DNA of 64,000 nt from Erwinia sp. E602 (GCF_018141005.1 NZ_CP046582.1:4030001-4094000); one strand, 5' to 3'; positions 22,101-32,711 are shown, counted from the stretch's first letter. Program-made: numbers and translations. The notes: generated by a model from the letters alone, not told the origin.

Positions 22101-22416
22101 CCTGACGTTCCAGCTCCAGCGCACAGTTCAGCGCGGTCTGGCCGCCCATGGTCGGCAGAACCGCGTCCGGGCGCTCTTTTTCGATGATCTTACGCACCAC
22201 TTCCCAGTTGATAGGCTCGATGTAGGTGGCATCGGCCATTTCCGGGTCGGTCATGATGGTGGCCGGGTTAGAGTTCACCAGGATAACGCGGTAACCCTCT
22301 TCACGCAGGGCTTTACACGCCTGGGCGCCGGAGTAGTCAAATTCACAGGCCTGGCCGATAACGATCGGGCCAGCACCGAGGATCAGGATACTTTTTATGT
22401 CTGTACGTTTTGGCAT
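19192..22416 (-). CDS. carB: Carbamoyl-phosphate synthase large subunit CarB
   Basis: Makes carbamoyl phosphate from bicarbonate, ammonia and two ATP, feeding arginine and pyrimidine synthesis. 1074 residues (E. coli: 1073). Two homologous ATP-grasp halves are visible (first begins [20 protein letters not shown], second begins around [18 protein letters not shown]), followed by an oligomerisation block between them and a C-terminal MGS-like allosteric domain (regulated by UMP and ornithine). It is translated after carA with a 15-base gap containing GGAGCG, in the same operon. Confidence 0.98.
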   Translation of the reverse strand: MPKRTDIKSILILGAGPIVIGQACEFDYSGAQACKALREEGYRVILVNSNPATIMTDPEMADATYIEPINWEVVRKIIEKERPDAVLPTMGGQTALNCALELERQGVLAEFGVTMIGATADAIDKAEDRRRFDVAMKKIGLDTARSGIAHTMEEALAVAADVGFPCIIRPSFTMGGTGGGIAYNREEFEEICERGLDLSPTNELLIDESLIGWKEYEMEVVRDKNDNCIIVCSIENFDAMGIHTGDSITVAPAQTLTDKEYQIMRNASLAVLREIGVETGGSNVQFSVNPENGRLIVIEMNPRVSRSSALASKATGFPIAKIAAKLAVGFTLDELTNDITGGLTPASFEPSIDYVVTKIPRFNFEKFAGANDRLTTQMKSVGEVMAIGRTLQESMQKALRGLEVGATGFDPKVDLNDPEALTTIRRELKDAGSDRIWYIADAFRAGLSVEDIFALTNVDRWFLVQIEELVQLEQQVAKEGVNGLNYDFLRNLKRKGFADARLSALAGVSEAEIRKLREQHNLHPVYKRVDTCAAEFATNTAYMYSTYEEECESNPSQDRDKIMVLGGGPNRIGQGIEFDYCCVHAALALREDGFETIMVNCNPETVSTDYDTSDRLYFEPVTFEDVLEIVRIEKPKGVIVQYGGQTPLKLARALEAAGVPVIGTSPDSIDRAEDRERFQQAVDRLGLKQPANATVTAIDMAVEKAAIIGYPLVVRPSYVLGGRAMEIVYDEIDLKRYFNTAVSVSNDAPVLLDRFLDDAVEVDVDAICDGDQVLIGGIMEHIEQAGVHSGDSACSLPAYTLSEEIQNVMRQQVEKLAFELGVRGLMNVQFAVKDNEVYLIEVNPRAARTVPFVSKATGVPLAKVAARVMAGKKLAEQGVTEEIIPPYYSVKEVVLPFNKFQGVDPILGPEMRSTGEVMGVGRSFAEAFCKAMLGAQSNMKKSGRALLSVREGDKKRIVELAQRLQSYGFELDATAGTAAVLEAAGIVVRRVNKVHEGRPHIQDRLKNGEYAYIVNTTAGRQAIEDSKLIRRSALQYKVHYDTTLNGAFATTTSLNSSATDRVISVQEMHAQIAG

Positions 22417-22431
22417 TTTTTCGCTCCTGAT

Positions 22432-23580
22432 TTATTTCGCGGCAGAACGGTAAGCGTTAATCAGTTCGATAAAGTGATCGAACAGCGGTGCAGCATCGTG
22501 CGGGCCTGGGCTGGCTTCAGGGTGCCCCTGGAAGCTGAACGCCGCTTTATCGGTGCGGTGAATACCCTGTACCGTGTGGTCAAACAGTGAGGTATGGGTC
22601 ACGCGCAGGTTAGCCGGCAGGTTGCTGTCATCAACGGCAAAACCGTGGTTCTGCGCGGTGATCATCACGGTGTTGTTGTCGTGATCTTTCACCGGGTGGT
22701 TGCCGCCGTGGTGGCCGAGCTTCATCTTCACCGTTTTAGCCCCGCTGGCCAGCGCCAGCAGCTGGTGGCCTAGGCAGATGCCGAACACCGGGATGTCGGT
22801 TGCCAGCAGACGGGTGATGGCGTTAATCGCGTAGTCACACGGCTCCGGGTCGCCCGGTCCGTTAGAGAGGAACACGCCGTCCGGATTCAGGGCCAGCACC
22901 TCTTCTGCAGAGGTCTGCGCCGGCACCACGGTCAGGCGGCAGCCGCGATCCACCAGCATGCGCAGGATGTTGCGCTTCACGCCGTAGTCATAGGCCACCA
23001 CGTGGAACGGCAGCTCCGCAGCGGTTTTCGCCGCCGGCAGTTCATCTTCCAGCGTCCAGCTGCCCTGTGCCCATTGATAGGCATCCGGGGTGGTGACTTC
23101 TTTTGCCAGGTCCATGCCTTTCAGGCCCGGGAAGGCTTTAGCCTTTTCCAGCGCCACCGCGGCGTCCAGCGCGTCACCGGCAATGATGCAACCGTTCTGT
23201 GCCCCTTTTTCGCGCAACAGACGGGTCAGCTTACGCGTATCGATATCGGCAATAGCGACAATGTTGTGGCGAACCAGATACTCAGACAGCCCTTCTTCAT
23301 TACGGTAGTTGCTGGCAATCAGTGGTAAATCACGAATAACCAGGCCCGCGGCATGTACCTGAGTGGATTCTGCATCAGCGGCGTTAGTGCCGACATTGCC
23401 GATATGGGGATAAGTAAGAGTAACGATCTGGCGGGAATAGGAAGGATCAGTGAGGATTTCTTGATAACCGGTCATTGAAGTGTTGAAAACAACTTCTCCC
23501 ACTGCCGATCCGGTTGCCCCGATGGCCCGACCGTGGAATTGGGTTCCGTCTTCCAGAACCAAGAGCGCTGACTTAATCAA
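22432..23580 (-). CDS. carA: Carbamoyl-phosphate synthase small (glutaminase) subunit CarA
   Basis: Class I glutamine amidotransferase that supplies ammonia to CarB. The catalytic cysteine is in [13 protein letters not shown] and the histidine/glutamate pair in GHPEASPG. An in-frame GTG at 23607 would add nine residues, but TTG at 23580 is preceded by GGAGG with five bases between and gives the 382-residue product and start ([16 protein letters not shown]) seen in E. coli, where carA also uses TTG. The operon is controlled by arginine and pyrimidines; an ARG box lies 32 bases upstream. Confidence 0.97.
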   Translation of the reverse strand: MIKSALLVLEDGTQFHGRAIGATGSAVGEVVFNTSMTGYQEILTDPSYSRQIVTLTYPHIGNVGTNAADAESTQVHAAGLVIRDLPLIASNYRNEEGLSEYLVRHNIVAIADIDTRKLTRLLREKGAQNGCIIAGDALDAAVALEKAKAFPGLKGMDLAKEVTTPDAYQWAQGSWTLEDELPAAKTAAELPFHVVAYDYGVKRNILRMLVDRGCRLTVVPAQTSAEEVLALNPDGVFLSNGPGDPEPCDYAINAITRLLATDIPVFGICLGHQLLALASGAKTVKMKLGHHGGNHPVKDHDNNTVMITAQNHGFAVDDSNLPANLRVTHTSLFDHTVQGIHRTDKAAFSFQGHPEASPGPHDAAPLFDHFIELINAYRSAAK

Positions 23581-23611
23581 AACATCCTCCAGGGAATAAA
23601 CAGTCACAATA

Positions 23612-23629
23612 TCTGCATATTAATTCAGG
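23612..23629 (-). promoter_or_regulatory. ARG box (ArgR operator) upstream of carAB
   Basis: TCTGCATATTAATTCAGG fits the near-palindromic ArgR consensus (TGNAT-N4-ATTCA core, TGCATATTAATTCA at 23614-23627). In E. coli tandem ARG boxes cover the downstream carAB promoter. A second, much weaker match lies just upstream (23632-23645). The remaining carA-dapB gap (to about 23960) is AT-rich and presumably holds the upstream pyrimidine-regulated promoter; I see no gene in it. Confidence 0.7.
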
Positions 23630-23966
23630 ATTGCCCCTAAAATCAACGTCAAAACTGCCTGAATGCTCAGTTTTTGGCAAATTGCGCGCATTCTAATGAT
23701 AGCCCCGCCTAATGTCTACCCTGAGAGCCACTTTTTCTTATTTTTTTAACTCACTGAACGGAAAATCAGTAGATTGGCGATAAAAAGGGAACATATCCTG
23801 GTGATAAAACCGTTTGCCTGACGGCTTACGCATAAAAACAGAGGGAAAAGTGTGAAAAACCAGACCAAATGGTCAAAATTATTATCTTTGGCGACCAGTA
23901 AAATCAATAAAAAGCAAATTTCAGACCGCTGAAACAAAATAAACAACGAAGGTCTTTTTTTTACAA

Positions 23967-23995
23967 AATAAAAAGGGCAATAAAAATTATTGCCC
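23967..23995 (-). terminator. Terminator after dapB
   Basis: Read on the minus strand: GGGCAATAA, three-base loop, TTATTGCCC, then TTTTTATTTT. A 9-pair stem with a U-rich tail, about 50 bases beyond the dapB stop codon. Confidence 0.85.
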
Positions 23996-24048
23996 ACTCA
24001 ATCATAACCTTATGATTGTAATAACCACATCACGATGGTGCACAACAC

Positions 24049-24957
<909 letters not shown>

Positions 24958-25059
24958 TTAGAATTTTACGCCAGCGCGCAATCATTATCAGTAAAACGAA
25001 TTTTTGTAAGGATTCAGAGGGTAAGCGAGTCGGTGCCCGGTTGGCTTGCCTCTTCCGGG

Positions 25060-25256
25060 ATCGTGTTGCTGGTGGGTTCAGTGATTACGTCGTGATTGCG
25101 TCGCTGGTGGGCTCTGTGATCGTGTCGCTGCCGAACCCGGAGGCTGGGTCGGCCGTTGGCGGCAGATCGCCGGGTCGCCGTGACCCCATCCATGGGGGCT
25201 CGGACGGCGCGTCCATGCGCCGTACGCCCGGCTAACCTGTCCACCAACGGCCTCCC
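25060..25256. repeat. GC-rich palindromic intergenic sequence upstream of dapB
   Basis: This stretch holds many short inverted repeats: GGGTCGCCGTGACCC, CCATCCATGG, GGACGGCGCGTCC and others, preceded by two 35-base-spaced copies of GCTGGTGGG (25068 and 25103). Its base composition and folding differ from the AT-rich DNA on either side. It looks like a mobile or structured intergenic repeat rather than a gene. A 93-residue reading frame crosses it but has no convincing start. I cannot name the repeat family. Confidence 0.45.
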
Positions 25257-25314
25257 CTCCCAGCTATTGCGTAGCTTTAGTAAAAACCATGCACAGGCGG
25301 AGTTATGAGGATTT

Positions 25315-25343
25315 TGAAGTCTTGAAGACTTGAAGACTTGAAG
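25315..25343. repeat. Short tandem repeat, 8-base unit
   Basis: Three consecutive copies of an eight-base unit (CTTGAAGA / ACTTGAAG) near 25315-25343, directly before the long inverted repeat. Slippage-prone simple repeat with no obvious coding role. Confidence 0.6.
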
Positions 25344-25377
25344 GGTTTAAGGCAGCAACACAGAAAATTACAGGCAA

Positions 25378-25475
25378 TCGGGGTTTATCCGGATAAGCGG
25401 ACCTTCGGGCACAGGGACGTGCCCGACAGAGCCCAGGGATGTTACTGGCGTGTCCGCGTTCCGGATAAACCCCGA
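25378..25475. repeat. Long nested inverted repeat (possible structured RNA or cruciform)
   Basis: Perfect 16-base arms TCGGGGTTTATCCGGA (25378-25393) and TCCGGATAAACCCCGA (25460-25475). Pairing continues inwards with GCGGAC (25397-25402) against GTCCGC (25452-25457), and the top holds a further 7-base hairpin CGGGCAC / GTGCCCG (25406-25425). The whole 98-base unit would fold into one long branched stem-loop. No U run follows, so it is not a standard terminator. Confidence 0.75.
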
Positions 25476-25497
25476 TAAGCCAGGTGCCCGAATCCAT

Positions 25498-25640
25498 AGC
25501 GACCCGGCTCCAAAGCCACGCCCCAATACGCCAGCCTCCTGAATCCGCAGCGACCCGGCCCTAAAGCCACGCCCGGACAGGCCAGACTCCGAGCCCACAG
25601 CGACCCGCCCCAAAACCACGCCCATTAAACCCGAAACACA
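25498..25640. repeat. Tandem repeat, about 51-base unit, 2.8 copies
   Basis: Units start at 25498, 25549 and 25599, each opening with AGCGACCCG and containing AAAGCCACGCCC (AAAACCACGCCC in the last). Copies differ at several positions, so this is an ageing array. It reads as a 17-residue repeat on the minus strand, but without a good ribosome-binding site, and I do not call a gene. Confidence 0.75.
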
Positions 25641-25760
25641 AAAAATCTCATGGATACTTTACGAAATAAAGCAGGAAAAGCGGTTATTTAAAAAACATTC
25701 ATTGAAAAAAAACACGCTGTCCTTTAACAAGGAGTTTTCGGACATCAGGCTGGAGTCACG

Positions 25761-25943
25761 ATGAAGGAAAAGATCTTAATCTTCATACTCTGTTTTTTAA
25801 TTTACTTTTTCACGGTCTGGCTGGTTATGTCAGTTTTTAAGGACACCTTCCTGCCAGGAAGCACTATCGTGCAGGGGCTGGTTTTTTCTTTCGCTATTTT
25901 AATAGCGTTCAGGGTAAAAAAATCATTCTCTGGTAAACACTAA
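25761..25943 (+). CDS. Small two-helix membrane protein, candidate microcin immunity protein
   Basis: 60 residues with two hydrophobic stretches (about 4-26 and 33-53) joined by a short polar loop and ending in a basic tail (RVKKSFSGKH). GGAG lies six bases before the ATG, so translation is well supported. It has no named homologue that I recognise. It sits 16 bases upstream of a gene with a class II microcin leader on the same strand. In the microcin V operon a small two-helix immunity gene (cvi) likewise lies directly before the toxin gene (cvaC), so an immunity role is the natural inference. The gene is AT-rich, unlike nearby core genes, which points to horizontal transfer. Confidence 0.7.
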   Translation: MKEKILIFILCFLIYFFTVWLVMSVFKDTFLPGSTIVQGLVFSFAILIAFRVKKSFSGKH

Positions 25944-25959
25944 TTAAGGAAAATCTGTA

Positions 25960-26274
25960 ATGAAAACACTTTCATTTGTTAACTATCGGTTGGTCAGTGG
26001 CGCAGGTGACACATTTAGCGGTGCCGCTCTGGCCGGAGCAGTCGCTGGCGGAGCCGTTACCGGAGGCCTGGCAGGAGCCGCAATAGGTGGTGTAGGCGCA
26101 CTGCCTGGTGCGCTGGGTGGCGCAGCGCTGGCTGGTGCAGGTTATACAGCGAATCAACTTATTCAGGGATTTCTGGACAATGGCCAGTCGTGGCCAGCAG
26201 GCGCAGACTTCAGTTCTTTCGAAATTCTAAATGGATTTCTGAAAAAATCAAAAGAAGGTGGCGGGCCTCTTTGA
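25960..26274 (+). CDS. Putative class II microcin (colicin V/microcin L-like) precursor
   Basis: 104 residues. The N-terminus, MKTLSFVNYRLVSGAGD, matches the short leader of class II microcins: about 15 residues ending in SGG or SGA, and VSGAGD is also the processing-site sequence of microcin L. Cleavage after residue 15 would release an 89-residue peptide. It begins with a glycine/alanine-rich hydrophobic segment (about residues 20-60, repeated GxxxG spacing such as AGAVAGGAVTGGLAGAA), as in microcin V, followed by a polar tail. There are no cysteines, and no serine-rich C-terminal siderophore-attachment tail, so it is unlike class IIb microcins. AAGGA precedes the ATG. No CvaA/CvaB-type exporter is in the window. 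Confidence 0.7.
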   Translation: MKTLSFVNYRLVSGAGDTFSGAALAGAVAGGAVTGGLAGAAIGGVGALPGALGGAALAGAGYTANQLIQGFLDNGQSWPAGADFSSFEILNGFLKKSKEGGGPL

Positions 26275-26334
26275 AATTCAGGCACAGGTCGACGGTTTTA
26301 CTCGTCGAAACCGATAAAAAAGCATCACCGCTTT

Positions 26335-26374
26335 ATTGCCCGGCAAGCGAACGCTGCCGGGCAATATTTATTTC
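26335..26374. terminator. Terminator between the microcin candidate and ispH
   Basis: ATTGCCCGGCA (26335-26345), nine-base loop, TGCCGGGCAAT (26355-26365), then ATTTATTTCTT. An 11-pair stem placed between two convergent genes; the tail is only moderately T-rich on either strand. Confidence 0.65.
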
Positions 26375-27328
26375 TTAGTCAACCTGACGCACGTCGACGC
26401 GCAGCTCTTTCGGTACTTCGAATACGATGTTCTCTTCGCGGCCGATCAGCTCAATCGCTTCCACGCCGCCCAGCTCGTTCAGACGCTGGATCACCTGCTG
26501 CACCAGCACGTCCGGTGCTGAAGCCCCGGCGGTGACGCCCACGCACTTCGCGCCCCTGACCCACTCCTCCTGAATATCTTCAGCGGAGTCGATCAGCCGC
26601 GCCAGCTTACCGGCACGCTGTGCCAGCTCCGCCAGACGGTTAGAGTTAGAGGAGTTCTTCGAACCGACCACCAGCACCACGTCGGCATCCTTCGCCAGCA
26701 CCCGCACCGCTTCCTGACGGTTGGTGGTGGCGTAACAGATATCGTCTTTTCGTGGCCCGACAATCTTCGGGAAACGGGCGCGCAGAGCATCGATCACCTC
26801 GTAGGTGTCGTCCACCGACAGCGTGGTCTGCGTCATAAAGCACAGGTTATTCTCATCCTTAACCTGCAGCTTCCACACGTCAGCCGGCTGCTCCACCAGA
26901 TACATCCCCCCTTTCGGGTTATTGTACTGGCCCATGGTGCCCTCCACCTCCGGATGCCCGGCGTGACCGATCAGGATCGCTTCGGTCCCCTTACGGCTGG
27001 CGCGCGCCACCTCCATATGCACCTTGGTCACCAGCGGACAGGTGGCATCAAACAGCATGGTCAGATCGCGGGATCTGGCTTCGGCCCGCACCGCCTGCGA
27101 CACGCCGTGTGCCGAAAAGATCAGGATCGAGCCGTCCGGTACTTCGCTAATCTCTTCGATAAAGATCGCTCCGCGCTCGCGCAGGCTGTTCACCACATAG
27201 CGGTTATGCACCACTTCATGGCGCACGTAGATCGGTGCGCCATACATCTCCAGCGCACGCTCCACGATGCTGATGGCACGATCGACCCCAGCGCAGAAAC
27301 CGCGCGGGTTAGCCAGCATGATCTGCAT
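26375..27328 (-). CDS. ispH: 4-hydroxy-3-methylbut-2-enyl diphosphate reductase IspH
   Basis: Iron-sulfur enzyme for the last step of the MEP isoprenoid pathway, making IPP and DMAPP. The three cluster-binding cysteines are present in GFCAGVDRA (near residue 12), [11 protein letters not shown] (near 96) and [10 protein letters not shown] (near 197). Other family blocks are [10 protein letters not shown] and [14 protein letters not shown]. 317 residues (E. coli: 316). It overlaps the end of fkpB by 20 bases, so it is probably the distal gene of the ribF-ileS-lspA-fkpB-ispH run. Confidence 0.97.
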   Translation of the reverse strand: MQIMLANPRGFCAGVDRAISIVERALEMYGAPIYVRHEVVHNRYVVNSLRERGAIFIEEISEVPDGSILIFSAHGVSQAVRAEARSRDLTMLFDATCPLVTKVHMEVARASRKGTEAILIGHAGHPEVEGTMGQYNNPKGGMYLVEQPADVWKLQVKDENNLCFMTQTTLSVDDTYEVIDALRARFPKIVGPRKDDICYATTNRQEAVRVLAKDADVVLVVGSKNSSNSNRLAELAQRAGKLARLIDSAEDIQEEWVRGAKCVGVTAGASAPDVLVQQVIQRLNELGGVEAIELIGREENIVFEVPKELRVDVRQVD

Positions 27329-27779
27329 GGGTGCCCTCCAGTACCGGATCGATCTCCAGCACTTCTATATCAAAGTGAATGGTCTGCCCGGCCAGCGGAT
27401 GGTTGAAATCCACGGTGATGGAATCACCGGAGATTTCACGGATCACGCCCGGCATCTCGTTGCCATCCATGCCGCTGAACAGCATGATTGCACCGATCTC
27501 CGGTTCGCCGGCCTGGACAAAATCACGGCGCGAAAAATACTGGATCAGATCGGGGCTGATACCGCCAAACGCGTCCTCAGGCGGGAGTGCGAAGGCGTGC
27601 TTATCGCCCACCTTCATCCCCACCAGCTGGCTTTCCAGCCCGTCAGACAGGCTACCGTCGCCGAGGCGAAACAGCGCCGGTTTGCCGTTACTGCGCGTTG
27701 ACTCTGCAGTAGAGCCATCCGCCAGCTTTAAGGTGAAATGCACCAGCACCGCGCTATCGTGCTGTACAGAATCGGTCAT
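27309..27779 (-). CDS. fkpB: FKBP-type peptidyl-prolyl isomerase FkpB (SlpA)
   Basis: Small cytoplasmic prolyl isomerase of the SlyD-like FKBP class, linked to ribosomes. FKBP core ([17 protein letters not shown]... to [21 protein letters not shown]) with the insert-in-flap domain between (about residues 72-125). 156 residues against 149 in E. coli; it lacks the metal-binding histidine-rich tail of SlyD. Three bases separate it from lspA upstream, and it overlaps ispH downstream. Confidence 0.95.
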   Translation of the reverse strand: MTDSVQHDSAVLVHFTLKLADGSTAESTRSNGKPALFRLGDGSLSDGLESQLVGMKVGDKHAFALPPEDAFGGISPDLIQYFSRRDFVQAGEPEIGAIMLFSGMDGNEMPGVIREISGDSITVDFNHPLAGQTIHFDIEVLEIDPVLEGTHADHAG

Positions 27780-27782
27780 GCC

Positions 27783-28289
27783 TTACCCTTTGCTCTTAGC
27801 CGGTTTGCTGGCAGGGCTGATAAACCCTTCCAGCACGATTAATGCTGCGCCAATGCAGATGGCGCAGTCGGCGATGTTAAAGGTGGCAAAATGCCAGTCA
27901 CCGACGTAAAAGTCGATAAAGTCCACCACAAAGCCATGATATGACCGGTCAAACAGGTTGCCCGCCGCCCCGCCAACGATCAGCGCGTAGGCGATGTTGT
28001 TCAGCTTCTTGCTCGCCGGGCTGCGGTACATCATCACCAGCAGCGCCACCACGATGGCAATGGCAATGCCGGCGAAGAACCAGCGCTGCCAGCCGCCGTG
28101 ATCGGCAAGGAAGCTGAATGCCGCACCGTAGTTGTGCGCATAGAAGAAGTTAAAGAACGGTATCACCGGCATCGTCTCATGCAGCATCAGCGTATCCATA
28201 ATCCACTGCTTGCTGCCGAGATCGATAACGATGACCAACAGCGCCAGCCACAGCCAGCGCAATCCGGTTGAGAGTACAGGTCGGCTCAT
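27783..28289 (-). CDS. lspA: Lipoprotein signal peptidase LspA
   Basis: Inner-membrane aspartic protease that cleaves the signal peptide of prolipoproteins after lipidation (target of globomycin). Four transmembrane helices; the two catalytic aspartates are in [13 protein letters not shown] and VVDFIDFYV. 168 residues against 164 in E. coli. Its start is directly next to the ileS stop, as in other enterobacteria, giving translational coupling. Confidence 0.96.
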   Translation of the reverse strand: MSRPVLSTGLRWLWLALLVIVIDLGSKQWIMDTLMLHETMPVIPFFNFFYAHNYGAAFSFLADHGGWQRWFFAGIAIAIVVALLVMMYRSPASKKLNNIAYALIVGGAAGNLFDRSYHGFVVDFIDFYVGDWHFATFNIADCAICIGAALIVLEGFISPASKPAKSKG

Positions 28290-31109
28290 TTATGCAAACT
28301 TACGTTGTTCGCCGCTGCCCGCGACGTTGGTGACACAGCGGCCACAGATATCGGCATGTTCAGCGTTCTGACCGATATCGGTGGTGTAATGCCAGCAGCG
28401 CGGACACTTGTCGCCTGCGGCTTTGTGCAGACCAATTTTCAGGCCTTTTACCGTCTCACTCTGCTGAGCTTCAGCCGGCGCCTGCGCCAGTTCAGCCACC
28501 TGCGCACCCGAGGTCAGCAGCACAAAGCGCAGCTCGTCACCGAGGCTGTTCAGCTTCGCGGCCAGCTCCGCGTCGGCATACAGCGTGACGCTGGCTTCCA
28601 GCGCGCCGCCGATCTGTTTGTCGGCACGCGCCTGCTCGAGAACCTTGTTGACTTCGCCGCGCACCTTCAGCAGTTCGTCCCAGTAAGCATCGTTCATCGG
28701 CTCGCTGGCGTCCAGCGCGAACAGGCCGTCGAACCACTCTTCGGTAAACACGTACTGGCTGCGTTTGCCCGGCAGGTAGCCCCAGATTTCGTCAGCGGTG
28801 AAGGACATGATCGGTGCCATCCAGCGCACCAGCGCTTCAACGATATACCACAGCGCGCTCTGGCAGCTGCGACGCGCCAGGCCATCGGCCTTAGCGGTGT
28901 ACTGACGGTCTTTGATCACGTCCAGATAGAAGGACCCCATCTCTACCGAGCAGAACTGCATCAGGCGCTGTACCACTTCGTGGAAATCATAGGCCTCGTA
29001 GGACGCCACGATATCCTGTTGCGCGGCCAGCGCGCGGCCCACCGCCCAGCGATCGACTACCACCATCTCTTCTGGTTTCACCAGGTCCGTTTCCGGATTA
29101 AAGCCGGCCAGGTTAGCCAGCAGGAAACGCGCGGTGTTACGGATACGGCGGTAGCTGTCGGCGGAGCGTTTGAGGATCTCGTCCGACACGGCGATCTCGC
29201 CGGAGTAGTCGGTGGATGCCACCCACAGGCGCAGAATGTCAGCACCCAGCTTGTTCATCACGTCCTGCGGCGACACGGTATTGCCGAGCGACTTGGACAT
29301 TTTGCGGCCCTGACCATCGACGGTGAAACCGTGGGTCAGCACCTGGCGGTAAGGCGCTTTGCCTTTCATCGCCGTGCCGATCATCAGTGAGGACATAAAC
29401 CAGCCGCGGTGCTGATCGGAACCTTCCAGATACATATCCGGCGTATGCCCGCCAAACTCAGGACGCGCGTCCACCACCGAGAAGCTGGTAGAACCGGAGT
29501 CAAACCACACGTCCAGCGTATCCGGCACCTTAACGTAATGGTCAGCGTCATCGCCCATCAGCTCGCGCGGGTCGAGATCCCACCACGCCTGAATGCCGTC
29601 CTGCTCAACGCGCTGGGCCACTTTCTCCATCAGCTCCAGGCTGTCCGGGTGCAGCTCTTCGCTCTCTTTGTGAACGAACAGTGCCATTGGCACGCCCCAG
29701 GTACGCTGGCGCGAGATACACCAGTCCGGGCGGTTGGCAACCATCGACTCAATACGCGCCTGGCCCCAGTCCGGGATCCACTGCACGCCTTTGATCTCTT
29801 TCAGCGACTGCGCACGCAGGCCCTTTTGATCCATGCTGATAAACCACTGCGGGGTGGCACGGAAGATGATCGGGGTTTTGTGACGCCAGCAGTGCGGGTA
29901 GCTGTGGTGCAGTTTCTCAACGTGCAGCAGCGCGCCTTTTTCACGCAGCAGCTCAACGATCATATCGTTGGCTTTAAAGACGTTAACGCCATCCAGCGTC
30001 GGATAGGTACCCGGCAGATAGCTGCCGTCCGGGCCGACCGGGTTGGCCACTTCAATGCCGTATTTCTGGCCGATCACGTAGTCGTCCGGGCCGTGGCCTG
30101 GCGCGGTATGCACCGCACCGGTACCGGCATCCAGCGTGACGTGTTCGCCGAGTACCACCGGGGAGACGATCTGCTCCAGGAACGGGTGCTGGAAGCCCTG
30201 CAGCTCCAGCGCCGCACCTTTGGCTTCGCCCAGCACCGTCCACTCGCTGACGCCGGCGCGCTTGAGTACGCTCTCCACCAGGTCTTTGGCGAGGATCAGC
30301 GCACGGCCGTCAATCTGCACCAGCTGGTAGTCAAATTCCGGGTGCAGGGAGATGGCGCGGTTCGCCGGCATGGTCCACGGGGTGGTGGTCCAGATCACCA
30401 GCGATACCGGACCTGCGGCATCCGCCACGCCAAATTTCGCCAGCACGGCGGCTTTGTCCACGGCGTTAAACGCCACGTCGATCGACGGTGAAGTTTTGTC
30501 GTAGTACTCGACCTCGGCTTCCGCCAGCGCAGAGCGGCAGTCGAGGCACCAGTGCACCGGCTTAGCGCCTTTGTGCAGGTGGCCATTACCGATGATTTTA
30601 CCCAGTGCACGGATGATGTTGGCTTCGGTTTTGAAGTTCATCGTCAGGTACGGGCGATCCCAGTCACCCAGCACGCCGAGGCGGATAAAGTCGGCTTTCT
30701 GCCCTTCCACCTGCTCGGCGGCGTATTTACGGCAGGCGGCGCGGAATTCGGCCGGGGTGACTTTCTCACCCGGTTTGCCGATCGTCTGCTCCACTTTGTG
30801 CTCAATCGGCAGGCCGTGGCAGTCCCAGCCTGGGACGTACGGCGAGTCATAGCCCGCCATGCCTTTCGACTTAACGATAATGTCTTTCAGAATCTTGTTA
30901 ACCGAGTGACCAATATGAATGCTGCCGTTCGCGTACGGAGGGCCATCATGCAGGATAAAGGTTTTTTTCCCTTTTTTGGCTTCGCGGATGATGCCGTACA
31001 GCTTGTCATCATACCAACGTTGCAGCATTCCCGGTTCGCGTTTGGCCAGATCGCCACGCATCGGGAACCCCGTTTCCGGCAAGTTCAGGGTAGATTTATA
31101 GTCACTCAT
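28290..31109 (-). CDS. ileS: Isoleucyl-tRNA synthetase IleS
   Basis: Class I aminoacyl-tRNA synthetase charging tRNA-Ile, with an editing domain for valine. HIGH motif as HIGH in [10 protein letters not shown] (near residue 64), KMSKS in [10 protein letters not shown] (near 603), C-terminal zinc-binding CPRCWHYT and CGRC. The ATG at 31109 gives 939 residues (E. coli: 938); an in-frame ATG at 31160 overlaps ribF and is rejected. One local change: [10 protein letters not shown] replaces the E. coli DSGSTHSSVV near the active site; variants of this block occur in other gammaproteobacteria. It follows ribF after 28 bases. Confidence 0.97.
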   Translation of the reverse strand: MSDYKSTLNLPETGFPMRGDLAKREPGMLQRWYDDKLYGIIREAKKGKKTFILHDGPPYANGSIHIGHSVNKILKDIIVKSKGMAGYDSPYVPGWDCHGLPIEHKVEQTIGKPGEKVTPAEFRAACRKYAAEQVEGQKADFIRLGVLGDWDRPYLTMNFKTEANIIRALGKIIGNGHLHKGAKPVHWCLDCRSALAEAEVEYYDKTSPSIDVAFNAVDKAAVLAKFGVADAAGPVSLVIWTTTPWTMPANRAISLHPEFDYQLVQIDGRALILAKDLVESVLKRAGVSEWTVLGEAKGAALELQGFQHPFLEQIVSPVVLGEHVTLDAGTGAVHTAPGHGPDDYVIGQKYGIEVANPVGPDGSYLPGTYPTLDGVNVFKANDMIVELLREKGALLHVEKLHHSYPHCWRHKTPIIFRATPQWFISMDQKGLRAQSLKEIKGVQWIPDWGQARIESMVANRPDWCISRQRTWGVPMALFVHKESEELHPDSLELMEKVAQRVEQDGIQAWWDLDPRELMGDDADHYVKVPDTLDVWFDSGSTSFSVVDARPEFGGHTPDMYLEGSDQHRGWFMSSLMIGTAMKGKAPYRQVLTHGFTVDGQGRKMSKSLGNTVSPQDVMNKLGADILRLWVASTDYSGEIAVSDEILKRSADSYRRIRNTARFLLANLAGFNPETDLVKPEEMVVVDRWAVGRALAAQQDIVASYEAYDFHEVVQRLMQFCSVEMGSFYLDVIKDRQYTAKADGLARRSCQSALWYIVEALVRWMAPIMSFTADEIWGYLPGKRSQYVFTEEWFDGLFALDASEPMNDAYWDELLKVRGEVNKVLEQARADKQIGGALEASVTLYADAELAAKLNSLGDELRFVLLTSGAQVAELAQAPAEAQQSETVKGLKIGLHKAAGDKCPRCWHYTTDIGQNAEHADICGRCVTNVAGSGEQRKFA

Positions 31110-31137
31110 CAGATTCTCGATTCCGTATTTCGGTTCT

Positions 31138-32076
31138 TTAAACCGGTGTTTGCAGCCCAAAAAAAGTTCGGGCAGTCACCACATCGTTAGCAATTTGCTC
31201 TTTCAGCGCGTCAAGCGAGGCAAAACGCTGCTCATTACGTATTTTTTTGCGCAGCACCACTTCAATGTGGCGCCCGTAAAGATCGGCCGTTACGTCCAGA
31301 AGATGCACTTCCAGCTGCTGGCGGATACCGGCCACCGTCGGCCGGGTGCCAATATTGGCCACGCCGGGCAGCGGGCGGTCGCCAAGGCCACGGACTTCAA
31401 CGGCATACACCCCTTTCACCGGGGAGACTGAACGCCGCATCGGCAGGTTGGCGGTGGGGAAACCGATAGTACGCCCCAGCGCATCACCGTGCACCACGCG
31501 GCCAGAAATGCTGAAGGGGTGCCCCAGCAGCGCACTGGCCTGTGGCAGGTCGTCTTCCGCCAGCGCCTGACGCACGGCGGTGCTGCTGATGCGTTGCCCG
31601 TTGTCGCAAAAGGTCTTGGTGCTGATGACACTGAAGCCATATTCGGCACCAGCCCTCTGTAATAACAGGAAATCCCCCTGGCGACCAGCGCCAAAACGGA
31701 AATCATCCCCCACCACCAGAAACTGCACACCGAGTTTCCCGACCAGCAGGTCGGAGACAAAACTCTCGGCGGTGTTGGCAGCAAAGCGGTGGTCAAAACG
31801 CACGCACAGCACGATGTCGACGCCGGCCTGCTCAAGGTAGCAGAGTTTTTCCCGTAGACGGGTCAGGCGGGCGGGCGCACTGCCTGGCGCAAACAACTCC
31901 AGCGGCTGGGGTTCGAACAGCATGACCATCACCGGCAGGTTGCGTTGCTTCCCTTCTTCGCTCAGACGCGCCAGCAGCGCCTGATGCCCGCGGTGCACGC
32001 CGTCAAAATTACCGATGGCCAGCACGCAGCCGCGATGGTGTTCTCTCAGATTGTGTATGCCGCGGATAAACTTCAT
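31138..32076 (-). CDS. ribF: Bifunctional riboflavin kinase / FMN adenylyltransferase RibF
   Basis: Converts riboflavin to FMN and then FAD. N-terminal nucleotidyltransferase motif [14 protein letters not shown] (near residues 22-35) and the C-terminal flavokinase block [11 protein letters not shown] (near 200-210), ending [11 protein letters not shown]. 312 residues against 313 in E. coli. It is divergent from rpsT, with 316 bases between the two genes, as in E. coli, and heads the run through ileS, lspA, fkpB and ispH. Confidence 0.96.
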   Translation of the reverse strand: MKFIRGIHNLREHHRGCVLAIGNFDGVHRGHQALLARLSEEGKQRNLPVMVMLFEPQPLELFAPGSAPARLTRLREKLCYLEQAGVDIVLCVRFDHRFAANTAESFVSDLLVGKLGVQFLVVGDDFRFGAGRQGDFLLLQRAGAEYGFSVISTKTFCDNGQRISSTAVRQALAEDDLPQASALLGHPFSISGRVVHGDALGRTIGFPTANLPMRRSVSPVKGVYAVEVRGLGDRPLPGVANIGTRPTVAGIRQQLEVHLLDVTADLYGRHIEVVLRKKIRNEQRFASLDALKEQIANDVVTARTFFGLQTPV

Positions 32077-32317
32077 GGCTGGCTCAAATTTGTGGAAATC
32101 GGCGGATTATACCTTGTACAGCCCGTAAGGTTAACCCGCGAATGCGCGCTTTCGCGCTTTCTTGCTGCCATTTACTGCCGCAGGTCGCTGACCGGGCAGG
32201 GGATGTGATTTTTATTGTGAATAAGCTGTATTCGCCTGGACGAAGCTGGTAGAATCTTGCGCCATCGAAACGTAATGAAGTGCCATCGTTCCACCGGCGC
32301 TTATTTGCACAAATCCA

Positions 32318-32346
32318 TTGACAACCAAAGGCGAAAAGGGCATATT
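32318..32346 (+). promoter_or_regulatory. Sigma-70 promoter of rpsT
   Basis: TTGACA (32318-32323), a 17-base spacer and CATATT (32341-32346), which is near-consensus. The predicted start near 32353 leaves a leader of about 40 bases before the S20 start. The rest of the 316-base gap (32077-32317) presumably holds a second rpsT promoter and the ribF promoter; I see no gene there. Confidence 0.75.
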
Positions 32347-32392
32347 CCTCGGCCTTTGAATTGTCCTCATAGAACTATTTGGGAGTTGTACC

Positions 32393-32656
32393 TTGGCTAA
32401 TATCAAATCAGCTAAGAAACGCGCCGTAACGTCTGAGAAGCGTCGTAAGCACAACGCTAGCCGTCGTTCAATGATGCGTACCTTTGTTAAGAAAGTATAC
32501 GCTGCTATCGCTTCTGGCGACAAAGCTGCGGCGCAGAATGCATTCAATGAAATGCAACCAATTGTGGACCGTCAGGCAGCTAAAGGCCTGATCCACAAAA
32601 ACAAAGCTGCACGCCATAAAGCAAACCTGGCTGCACAGATCAGCAAACTGGCTTAA
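32393..32656 (+). CDS. rpsT: 30S ribosomal protein S20
   Basis: Binds 16S rRNA early in 30S assembly. 87 residues, very basic, same length as in E. coli and nearly the same sequence ([20 protein letters not shown]). The start codon is TTG at 32393, with GGGAG seven bases upstream; E. coli rpsT also uses the rare TTG, which supports feedback control of translation by S20. A terminator follows at 32687. Confidence 0.98.
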   Translation: MANIKSAKKRAVTSEKRRKHNASRRSMMRTFVKKVYAAIASGDKAAAQNAFNEMQPIVDRQAAKGLIHKNKAARHKANLAAQISKLA

Positions 32657-32686
32657 TGCCTGCTTGTTAGTCGAGCTTTGATAAAG

Positions 32687-32711
32687 AAACCGCCCTTACG
32701 GCGGTTTTTTT
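32687..32711 (+). terminator. Terminator after rpsT
   Basis: AAACCGCC, loop CTTAC, GGCGGTTT followed by a run of Ts, about 30 bases past the stop codon. The 219 bases from here to nhaA hold nothing I can identify. Confidence 0.9.

Noticed and set aside
25368..25625. 85-residue minus-strand frame over the tandem repeat
   Set aside because: Its repeats come from the 51-base array; no good ribosome-binding site. I kept it as a possible decayed repeat protein only in the findings.
32212..32547. 111-residue minus-strand frame over rpsT and its promoter
   Set aside because: Overlaps the S20 gene and its near-consensus promoter; no family features.
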